30,221 bases of DNA from an uncultured Collinsella sp. (GTDB lineage: Bacteria > Actinomycetota > Coriobacteriia > Coriobacteriales > Coriobacteriaceae): NCBI GenBank assembly GCA_958353395.1, contig CATWSG010000026.1:1-30221 (forward strand), read 5' to 3'. A program made the translations under genes and the position numbers. This document shows positions 24,209 through 30,221 of the stretch, piece after piece (position 1 is the first letter of the stretch; every line of letters starts with the position of its first letter). Below the pieces are notes generated by a model. The model was not told the DNA's origin. It was given only the letters and a program-made list of their open reading frames with translations, and made no database searches.

Positions 24209-25549
24209 GTGAATAAAACTCGTTTAGCCTCCTTTGCCGATAGCCTTCCCGTCAAGGTCATGTTGCTGTTTTTGGTTCTTCAAGCCGCATTTGTCCTGAG
24301 CAATACCGCGGCGAATTGCCTGCCGAGGCCCGTTATCGAGTCGCATGCGCAGGGTTCGGAGTCCTCTGCCCTGTTGTCTGACATGTATGTCTACGACCAC
24401 CGTGTTGCAGCTGGTCCTGTTTGCTTTGATAATAATCGTTTTATCATTGAAGTCGCACAGCAAAAGGACCAAGGTTCTCCGTTTAAGACGATGGCTGTTG
24501 CCGAGATTGATGACGTTACGAAAGCCGGCGGGATTACGCACCAGCAGTACTACCGGTATTGGCACGGATGGCAGCTACTTACGAATGTCTGCCTGCTTAT
24601 TGGCGGTATCGACGTTGTCGTGGCGCCCGCAGCTGCTCTGGCGATTGCCGGCTCCGCTTGCGCTTACGTTGCCTTGCGGAAGCGGTTTTCAAAACCATTG
24701 ACGTTGGGTTTCCTTGCAATCCTGTTGTTCTCGACCAATCTGTTTTTTAATTTTATCGGTGATCTACTGCTGTGCATCTCGTTCTTTGTTGCGCTCATCA
24801 TGATGTCTTGCATGAGTCTTCGTTTGGGGTCGGCTCCGAACGCACGGGCTTTTACAAGCCGTCTTGTCCTTTGGTCGATTGCGACGGGTGCCGTGTTTTC
24901 GTTTCTTGACTTTTTAACGATTCCTGCCGCAGTTGTCGCCCTGCATTGCTTTTTCGCGTTTATTGTGCTGCCCGAAGGTGAGAGATCCAAGCGCTGTCTC
25001 GTTACGATGCTGCGGGCACTCTTTGGGTTTGGGCTTTCGTTTGTGTTTACCTGGGCGATGAAATGGGTTGTCGCGGCATTTGTGCTGGGCTGGGATGAAG
25101 TCTTTTCGAACGTTCTGGGCGAGATGGGCCTTTGGTCTGCGCATGGGACTTCGTCACTGTTGCCCCAGGCTGACTGGCCTCAGATTTTGAAGGAGTTTTA
25201 TTGCATGAGCCCGCAGCTGTTCGCCATTTGCTCAACTGCTGGTTATGCGATGATCTCGAACGTTGTTTGTCTTGTTTCGTTTGCTGCCGTATTGGCGATT
25301 TGGATTGCTGTGCTCGTTTGCTCGATACGGGGCGGAGCGCAAGGTGGTCGTCGTCGCAAGATGTTGATCCAGTCACTGCTCATGGCGCTGCCTCTGGTGG
25401 TTGTTCTGGGTTATTTCGTTGTTATGCATGACCATGCAATCGTTCATATTCCGGTATTTGGCTGCAAGAACTGGGCGATTGTCTTTGCGATTTTATTTGC
25501 TTCTGGTGTAAGCGCGCTTCGTGGTCTGAGGAGTCAGAAGGTCGCTTAG
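24209..25549 (+). CDS. Polytopic membrane protein, possible surface-glycan enzyme
   Basis: About 446 residues with roughly nine hydrophobic segments and a large loop after the first one (about residues 35-110). I do not recognise a family; the layout (one N-terminal helix, an extracytoplasmic loop, then many helices) recalls GT-C glycosyltransferases or polymer ligases, a guess strengthened only by the neighbours. I chose GTG at 24209 because the first helix then starts near residue 15; GTG at 24167 would add 14 residues. Neither start has a strong ribosome-binding site. Its stop overlaps the convergent acyltransferase stop by four bases with no terminator between. Confidence 0.75.
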   Translation: MNKTRLASFADSLPVKVMLLFLVLQAAFVLSNTAANCLPRPVIESHAQGSESSALLSDMYVYDHRVAAGPVCFDNNRFIIEVAQQKDQGSPFKTMAVAEIDDVTKAGGITHQQYYRYWHGWQLLTNVCLLIGGIDVVVAPAAALAIAGSACAYVALRKRFSKPLTLGFLAILLFSTNLFFNFIGDLLLCISFFVALIMMSCMSLRLGSAPNARAFTSRLVLWSIATGAVFSFLDFLTIPAAVVALHCFFAFIVLPEGERSKRCLVTMLRALFGFGLSFVFTWAMKWVVAAFVLGWDEVFSNVLGEMGLWSAHGTSSLLPQADWPQILKEFYCMSPQLFAICSTAGYAMISNVVCLVSFAAVLAIWIAVLVCSIRGGAQGGRRRKMLIQSLLMALPLVVVLGYFVVMHDHAIVHIPVFGCKNWAIVFAILFASGVSALRGLRSQKVA

Positions 25550-26691
25550 CCTTTCATGTGGGCTTTGATGGTCGCGACTACGGCCCTGCGCACGATATCC
25601 ACGAGGAGCAGGGAAAGCGCGAGGCAAAGGCTCATAAGGATTCCGAGCAAAATGGCGGCGGCTGGACGGGGCTCTCCCGTTTGGATGCCTGTCGCCATGG
25701 TGTAGATCGCTTTGTCGAAGATGGGTCGCCAGACGTTGCAGGTGAACGACTGTACGGCGTAGAAAGCGAGCGTTCCTGCGGCGAGAGTCACGATTGTCTT
25801 GTCTGCAGTTGGGACTTCGTGGCGTGGCTGATGGAGCGCTGCGGCGGCAACGGATGCAACGGCTAAGATGAAGGATATGACGGAAGTTGACTTGTAGGAG
25901 AGCTTCCAGAGCGCGTCGTACTGGCTGTTTGTCGATAGCAGGAGCTCGAGCGTGACGGTGGCGGCAATAAGTCCGATAAGCACGATCTTGGATTTCTGAG
26001 AGCCGGATGCGTTGCCGAGGTATTCGAGGACAAACCGCATTTCTCCAGCTGCAATAAACGCGACCAGGTAGGTAACGGCGCTCATGAGCTTGCGCCACAA
26101 AACGACACCGGCAGCTCCGTTTACCGTCGCCGCGATGTAGCAGTTGATTCCAAATGTTGCGAGCACGAGGAGTGCTACGACAAACGGGGCCCTTATGCTG
26201 CCGATTCGCTGTCGTATCAACGCAATCACTGGGACGAGCAATACGGAGGCGGCGTAGACCCAGATAAACTCGATGCCCAGCGTAAGCCAGCCAATCTCGT
26301 GTAGCGAGATTTCGGGCAGGGTATAGACGTACATCGAGATAAGCAGGCAGGCAGCGCAATAAAAGAGCGTGGGCAAGACGATCTTCTTTAACCGCGCAAG
26401 CGATTTACGAGCGAGGTCCGGTGCGGATGACCCGTTTTGGAGGGCGCGAACTGCCGAAGGGATAAGGAAGTACCCCGAGATCATAAAAAAGACCTCGTTG
26501 GCCCAGCAGCCCAGCAGGTTGATAAAGCCGAGCGCGCCGGAGTAAGGGAAGACAGCGAGCGGCGCGTATTCCGGTAGGCCGGTGCAGACGGCTTGGAAGG
26601 TCCACTGAAACGTGTGGAATATGGCGATCCCAGCGACCGCCACCAGGCGCAGCGCTTCGATGGAGGTATTTCTGCTTGCTTTGCTGCCCAT
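25546..26691 (-). CDS. Acyltransferase-3 family (OafA-type) membrane protein
   Basis: A 381-residue integral membrane protein with about ten helices that probably O-acylates a surface polysaccharide. The N-terminal block NTSIEALRLVAVAGIAIFHTFQ carries the family's Arg and His (R-x6-7-H pattern), followed by NEVFFMISGYFL and charged SLARLKKIVLPT, both typical of acyltransferase-3 proteins. There is no C-terminal SGNH domain. The ATG at 26691 is four bases after the stop of the glycosyltransferase gene, so the two are one operon; a TTG at 26727 inside that gene is an alternative start. Confidence 0.88.
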   Translation of the reverse strand: MGSKASRNTSIEALRLVAVAGIAIFHTFQWTFQAVCTGLPEYAPLAVFPYSGALGFINLLGCWANEVFFMISGYFLIPSAVRALQNGSSAPDLARKSLARLKKIVLPTLFYCAACLLISMYVYTLPEISLHEIGWLTLGIEFIWVYAASVLLVPVIALIRQRIGSIRAPFVVALLVLATFGINCYIAATVNGAAGVVLWRKLMSAVTYLVAFIAAGEMRFVLEYLGNASGSQKSKIVLIGLIAATVTLELLLSTNSQYDALWKLSYKSTSVISFILAVASVAAAALHQPRHEVPTADKTIVTLAAGTLAFYAVQSFTCNVWRPIFDKAIYTMATGIQTGEPRPAAAILLGILMSLCLALSLLLVDIVRRAVVATIKAHMKG

Positions 26692-26695
26692 CAGA

Positions 26696-27796
26696 CTATT
26701 TTCCAGCGCGTGCGTTGTATGAACCAAAGTGCGATGTGATCATTTTTAGAGTCTGCTTGGGGCCCTTGTTCCATACGTTATACAAGCCCTCGCCCACGAG
26801 GTCCTTGGCGTACGCGCAGTAGCTGATTTTAGGGTCGGCGATGCCCATATACTCGGCATAGAGCTTTTTGGCCGCGGGGGTAACGCGAGGATTGGCAAAT
26901 ACCAGCTCTTGCGGCATGCGTTCGAACATCTTGTGGATCGCCCGCTCGATTTCGGGGTGCCCCTCAATTCCGGTGTGCTCAATCATGATGCCCATATAGG
27001 TGAAGCCGCGTGTGATTTGCGGTGTCCAAACGGCGGGGTCGGTGACGTTGAGCCGCTCAAGGATATCAACCATGTCGTTCCAGCGATTAAACGGCATCAG
27101 GGGATCACGCTTGGCCAGGGCGGCTGCCTTTTCGGGTGTTTCCTCGCGGTAGCAGTAATACGGCTTGGGCCAGTAAGCGATCGCCTTTGCCTGGCAGAGC
27201 GTTTCGACAAGGAATGGATTGTCGGCCCAGCCCGCACCGGGGATTTCCTTAAACCAGATATTGTTTTGCATCAGGAAGTCGCGACGATAGATTGCCGACC
27301 AAATGGACGGATGATGGGCCAGCAGGTGTGGAGCGTCGTGAATGGTGAACGGTTGCCGAGGCGGTTTGATGCGACCGCGATATGCGCAATGTAGTTTGAC
27401 CTCTTGGGGGGTATCGGGGTTGCGAATGATCCAATACGGGGTCTCGATAATATCGAGCTTGTTCGGATCGCCAAATTCGCGCATGGCAAAGGCAAGCATG
27501 TCGGAGTACATTCCGGGCTCGATCCAGTCATCGGGCTCGAGGATGGCAATCCAGTCGCCCTTTGCCTCGCGAATGCCCAGATTGCAGGTTGCGCCGTAAC
27601 CCTGGTTTGCCTTATCGATCACTCGAGCGCGTGAGTCGCGCGCAGCGAATTCTTGCATAACGGCGAGCGAGTTATCGGTGGATCCGTCGTTGATGGCGAG
27701 GATCTCCAGCTCGATTTTGTTTTCGTTTAATAGACTGCCTATAGCCTGAGAAAGATACGGCTCGGCATTGTAAGTAGGCACGATTACGGTCAGCAT
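26696..27796 (-). CDS. Glycosyltransferase family 2
   Basis: A 366-residue GT2 enzyme of the cytoplasmic face. TVIVPTYNAEPYL at 3-15, NDGSTDNS at about 36-43, NQGYGATCNLGI near 69-80 and the metal-binding EPDDW near 89-93 are complete. The rest resembles glycosyltransferases of capsule and exopolysaccharide clusters, with a Trp/Pro-rich middle (WADNPFLVETLCQAKAIAYWPKPYYCYR). The ribosome-binding site is weak. It is first in a two-gene unit with the acyltransferase gene. Confidence 0.92.
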   Translation of the reverse strand: MLTVIVPTYNAEPYLSQAIGSLLNENKIELEILAINDGSTDNSLAVMQEFAARDSRARVIDKANQGYGATCNLGIREAKGDWIAILEPDDWIEPGMYSDMLAFAMREFGDPNKLDIIETPYWIIRNPDTPQEVKLHCAYRGRIKPPRQPFTIHDAPHLLAHHPSIWSAIYRRDFLMQNNIWFKEIPGAGWADNPFLVETLCQAKAIAYWPKPYYCYREETPEKAAALAKRDPLMPFNRWNDMVDILERLNVTDPAVWTPQITRGFTYMGIMIEHTGIEGHPEIERAIHKMFERMPQELVFANPRVTPAAKKLYAEYMGIADPKISYCAYAKDLVGEGLYNVWNKGPKQTLKMITSHFGSYNARAGK

Positions 27797-27844
27797 TCAA
27801 ACACTTTCTCTAGGCGATTTGGAAGAATTATAGCCTATTACAAT

Positions 27845-27925
27845 GCAACGATTTCAGTTGCATCCGCCATAAAGAAACTAAAACCGTTGCAAATGAGCGA
27901 AAGCAACTAAAATAGTTGCTATAAT
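27845..27925 (+). promoter_or_regulatory. Three 17-bp inverted repeats at 29-bp period, plus -10 box, upstream of satD
   Basis: Copies start at 27845, 27874 and 27903. The third is a perfect dyad (GCAACT-AAAAT-AGTTGC); the second matches it at 14 of 17 bases; the first matches at 12 of 17 but is itself a good dyad, extended by flanking bases to 7-bp arms (27843-27863). Each is separated by exactly 12 bases. TATAAT at 27920-27925 touches the third copy; no good -35 lies 17 bp upstream. This looks like an operator array. Confidence 0.72.
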
Positions 27926-27947
27926 CGCCATGAGGAAAGGAAGCCTG

Positions 27948-28766
27948 ATGAACAATAGCTATTCGGCCCTCATGGTTGATATGAGACATTCGAGATGTCT
28001 TTCGGACAGTAGGAGGCAAAGCGCGCAGGAAGATCTTGCGAACGCTATGGACTGCACAAACGAGCTGTTTAAAACTGAGCTCGAAATGCCGCTTATGTTT
28101 AGTGCGGGCGATGAATTGCAGGGCCTATTTCGTAGTACGGCTGGCGCTTTCTTGGCATATAGATTTATCAAGATACTCGTCCAGACGGTTGATCTTAGGG
28201 GTGGTATCGGAGTTGGAGAATGGAAAACTCGGATGCAGTCTGCATTGTCGACGGAGCAAGACGGGTCGGCATACCATCGTGCACGCAGAGCAATTGCTGC
28301 GTCCGAAAAAGATAAGTACAGTAATTTGAAGATCATTGATGCTTCGGGTGTTTCGCGTGAGAAAGAGCTATGCGCGGCGGGCTGTCTGGAAATAATCGAT
28401 CGCAGAAACGAGTCGCAGCGTAATTACTGCGAGGTTGTTGAGTTGCTGCGGCCGCTAATGCTGCACGAGGGCACAGACGCGACTTTGAGCAAAAGGTATA
28501 CTGAGCTCTTCGAAACACGTATAGGCAAAAAGTATGGCGCTAAAAGCAATCCGATCGATTGCGCGCCAGTGGCGTTGGGCAGCTCGCTCAACCTCAACGT
28601 AGATAGCATCAGGGCTAGTCATGTAGGGCTTGCGGGGCAAATGGGCGTTGCGATGGGGAAGACGAGGCAGGGGCTTGAGAAAAGCCTTAGACTCGCGAAT
28701 GTTGTAAGAGAAAGAGAGCTGGCTGCTTTCGCCGTTCATTTCCTTAATGAGCTGGAGATGGCATGA
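27948..28766 (+). CDS. satD: SatD-family protein: cyclase-like domain with C-terminal helix-turn-helix
   Basis: A 272-residue SatD-family member. The ATG at 27948 (AGGAAG just upstream) is chosen over 27930, which would lie only five bases after the TATAAT box. Motifs in order: D11 in LMVDMRHSR, G54-D-E-L-Q58, R84-GGIGVGE91 and DGSAYHRARRAI (105-116). Their order and spacing parallel class III nucleotidyl cyclases (metal Asp, GD hairpin, RxGIxxG, then a late GxxxxxAAR block); that relation is my inference. The C-terminus (HVGLAGQMGVAMGKTRQGLEKSLRLANV) reads as a helix-turn-helix. SatD in Streptococcus mutans lies in an acid-tolerance locus, without an assigned activity that I know of. The stop overlaps the next start (ATGA). 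Confidence 0.88.
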   Translation: MNNSYSALMVDMRHSRCLSDSRRQSAQEDLANAMDCTNELFKTELEMPLMFSAGDELQGLFRSTAGAFLAYRFIKILVQTVDLRGGIGVGEWKTRMQSALSTEQDGSAYHRARRAIAASEKDKYSNLKIIDASGVSREKELCAAGCLEIIDRRNESQRNYCEVVELLRPLMLHEGTDATLSKRYTELFETRIGKKYGAKSNPIDCAPVALGSSLNLNVDSIRASHVGLAGQMGVAMGKTRQGLEKSLRLANVVRERELAAFAVHFLNELEMA

Positions 28767-29164
28767 GAGTATTCGGGTGTTTCCTTCTGTTTCATATGCT
28801 GTTCGACTTTTATTTTCAGTCGAATAAGATGGCAGGCGAGAAGGAATACAGCAGAATTGCCCTTGCCATGCACTGCTTAGTTTACGCGGCCGGCGCCGCA
28901 GCAACAGTAGCTCTTCTGTTTGAGGCGAGTGCAACCGCCATTGCTGCGTCCTTTACAGTATTTGCCCTTTCACATTGGATTATCGATGGCAGCCTGAGAA
29001 GAGCGTTTGCAGGACTTGACCTTTCGCCGGTCGGTAGTTTTCTGGCCGATCAAGTGCTGCACATTATAATTCTGCTCATATTGAGCGTTCTATGTTGCTA
29101 TTTGTGGGCCATGCGGCCAATTGCTTCGAATCTCTTGGGCGCTCGTGGAGCGGAGCTCTCTTGA
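28763..29164 (+). CDS. DUF3307 membrane protein, N-terminal part, ended by premature TGA
   Basis: A 133-residue product covering the first part of a DUF3307-family protein, the usual neighbour of SatD. The family motif H11-x3-D15-F-x-x-Q19 is present, then H37, SHWIID and DQVLH, a set of His/Asp residues in or beside membrane helices. About four hydrophobic segments are visible. The ATG overlaps the satD stop. The TGA at 29162-29164 cuts the frame, and the family's C-terminal block continues in the same frame to 29509. The short product may be non-functional. Confidence 0.8.
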   Translation: MRVFGCFLLFHMLFDFYFQSNKMAGEKEYSRIALAMHCLVYAAGAAATVALLFEASATAIAASFTVFALSHWIIDGSLRRAFAGLDLSPVGSFLADQVLHIIILLILSVLCCYLWAMRPIASNLLGARGAELS

Positions 29165-29509
29165 ATTTCGACACTGTGCTTTTGTGGACGCCCTTGTAGC
29201 ATTGTTATTGCAAAGGTGCTCCAATCTCTTCGAAACCCGGGTGTTGAGCAGTCGGCGGATACGACAACCGCACATTCAGGCAAGTGGATTGGAATATTTG
29301 AAAGACTGATTGTCGCGGCGCTTTCCCTGCTGAACCAATATTCGGCTATTGCATTTATTTTTACTGCAAAAAGTATCGCGCGCTTTAAGCAGCTGGAAAG
29401 TGACAAGGATTTCGCTGAGGTTTATTTGCTGGGTTCATTGGCAAGCGTGTTCTTGGCAATGGCTTCTGCGATCTTATTTAGTTATTTGTTTAGCGGCACC
29501 GCTTGTTGA
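29165..29509 (+). pseudogene. DUF3307 gene, severed C-terminal part
   Basis: This continues the reading frame of the preceding gene after its TGA. GKWIGIFERLIVAALSLLNQ and IFTAKSIARFKQLESDKDFAEVYLLGSLASV match the conserved C-terminal region of DUF3307 proteins, as I recall the family. With the TGA read through, the whole would be 248 residues, near the family norm. Separate translation could begin only at weak sites such as GTG 29216. Nearby alternative frames (29100-29200) also hold plausible membrane segments, so compensating indels rather than one nonsense change are possible. Confidence 0.7.
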
Positions 29510-29553
29510 AGTTATTAGAAACGTTAGATAGGTGAAGGATTGAGAGGCCGTCT

Positions 29554-30027
29554 ATGGATGTCCTATCTGTTGAATTCCATCGGGAACTTATTAATAAATT
29601 AAAGCCGTGCATACATCGCTTGACTATGCGGCCGGGCTTATTTCGCGGCGATTATTGCGATTCCTTTGATGGGTTCCTTGCTGGAGAGGCGGTATCGTTT
29701 CTTTACGTTCGTGATCCGGGTCCGTTGCAAGACATGCTGGAGACTGATTTTATCGACGTGTTTCTTTATGAAAGCGATATTCGTAATTGCTTTTACTTCA
29801 TTAGAAACGCTGGAATTAGCGCAATGCGAAAAGGGAACAAAGGCCTGTTATTCGATAAGAGCCTATCGAAGAAGGAATTCCTTGACAGTATTTATGAACA
29901 GCTGAAGCAAATGGAAGATACTGACTGCTTCTCAAAAGACGAGGCAAGTGATCTTGTTTATGCAATAGGGAACAGTTTGATTGACAGTGAGAGTCCTTCG
30001 TTTAAAAGAGTTTTGGGTGGGCACTGA
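29554..30027 (+). CDS. Hypothetical protein, third gene of the satD locus
   Basis: A 157-residue protein I do not recognise. It has no signal peptide or membrane segment and is mixed alpha/beta in appearance, with an acidic C-terminal half (KKEFLDSIYEQLKQMEDTD, KDEASDLVYAIGNSLIDSESPS). The ATG has GAGAGG six bases upstream. It starts 44 bp after the DUF3307 frame ends, on the same strand, with no terminator in between, so it probably belongs to the satD transcript. Codon use is AT-richer than in the rest of the window, consistent with acquired DNA. Confidence 0.7.
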   Translation: MDVLSVEFHRELINKLKPCIHRLTMRPGLFRGDYCDSFDGFLAGEAVSFLYVRDPGPLQDMLETDFIDVFLYESDIRNCFYFIRNAGISAMRKGNKGLLFDKSLSKKEFLDSIYEQLKQMEDTDCFSKDEASDLVYAIGNSLIDSESPSFKRVLGGH

Positions 30028-30107
30028 TTTTTGAGCCACGCTGCTTTCAGCCGTCGGTAAACACTCATTGGCCAAATGGCAAATAGTCCATCCGGCTTGG
30101 CCCCCGT

Positions 30108-30148
30108 CCCCCCCCCCAATCTAGTAGACTCTAAACCGTTGCTAGATT
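30108..30148 (+). promoter_or_regulatory. Poly-C tract and inverted repeat upstream of the last gene
   Basis: Ten consecutive C (30108-30117) are followed by a perfect 7-bp inverted repeat, AATCTAG (30118-30124) with CTAGATT (30142-30148). TTGGCC at 30097-30102 and TAGTAG at 30122-30127 could be promoter hexamers with the C run in the spacer; that placement is speculative. Confidence 0.45.
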
Positions 30149-30161
30149 AGGGGGATTTTCC

Positions 30162-30221
30162 ATGAGACGCTCCATGAAACGAGTTTCCGGGGCCGCCGCC
30201 GTCCTCGCGGTCGCGGCCGCC
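30162..30221 (+). CDS. Start of a secreted or surface protein (3' end outside window)
   Basis: Only 20 codons are visible: MRRSMKRVSGAAAVLAVAAA, a basic N-terminus followed by an Ala/Val-rich hydrophobic run, which reads as a signal peptide. An AGGGGGA ribosome-binding site lies six bases upstream. Nothing can be said of the mature protein. Confidence 0.7.
   Translation, partial: MRRSMKRVSGAAAVLAVAAA

Noticed and set aside
27845..27919. Possible small CRISPR array
   Set aside because: Repeats are only 17 bp, palindromic and imperfect, and spacers are 12 bp. No cas genes are present. An operator array fits better.

Overview
The window looks like chromosome from a Gram-positive, high-GC anaerobic actinobacterium, most likely Coriobacteriia and probably Collinsella or a close relative. 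Evidence for this is the Arg/Asn-rich actinobacterial-type Rho, a sufCBDSU operon under an Rrf2 regulator, the GGGtGRT/NifU-like gene pair, an LPXTG-type surface protein and high-GC codon use. The genus is an inference from gene content; no 16S rRNA gene is present.

Layout: 1-3.7 kb holds the 3' part of rho, a membrane-anchored Ala-rich protein and a VanZ-like protein. 3.8-6.0 kb (minus) carries a ROK-family fructokinase-type sugar kinase and a PLP aminotransferase. 6.1-6.5 kb is a tRNA-His/tRNA-Lys/tRNA-Lys cluster. 6.5-9.1 kb (minus) has a DinD-like protein and an L-aspartate-oxidase/fumarate-reductase-like flavoprotein. 9.3-11.1 kb (minus) is the GGGtGRT protein and a NifU-like scaffold. 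11.5-12.3 kb is a REP-associated-type Y1 transposase homologue that seems to have lost catalytic residues. 12.4-17.6 kb (minus) is a compact, overlapping sufC-B-D-S-U operon for Fe-S cluster assembly. It is divergent from an Rrf2/IscR-type regulator gene at 17.85 kb, and the shared control region is a large nested dyad of TGGGACAA/TTGTCCCA arms. An MntA/HepT toxin-antitoxin pair follows the regulator with almost no gap.

19.1-20.9 kb is a sortase-anchored surface protein gene broken by a one-base frameshift. 21.1-22.9 kb is a degenerate AAA-ATPase-like/PD-(D/E)XK-type protein. 22.9-27.8 kb holds surface-glycan genes: two GT2 glycosyltransferases, an acyltransferase-3 protein and a polytopic membrane protein.

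27.8-30.2 kb is the most unusual part and is more AT-rich. It has a SatD-family gene whose conserved motifs read like a class III nucleotidyl-cyclase/palm fold followed by a C-terminal helix-turn-helix. It overlaps a DUF3307 membrane-protein gene that is interrupted by an in-frame TGA, and an unrecognised 157-residue protein gene follows. Upstream of satD are three 17-bp inverted repeats at an exact 29-bp period, next to a TATAAT box. I propose this as a self-regulated signalling module whose ligand and purpose are unknown. The window ends in the signal peptide of another gene, preceded by a run of ten C that could make it phase-variable.
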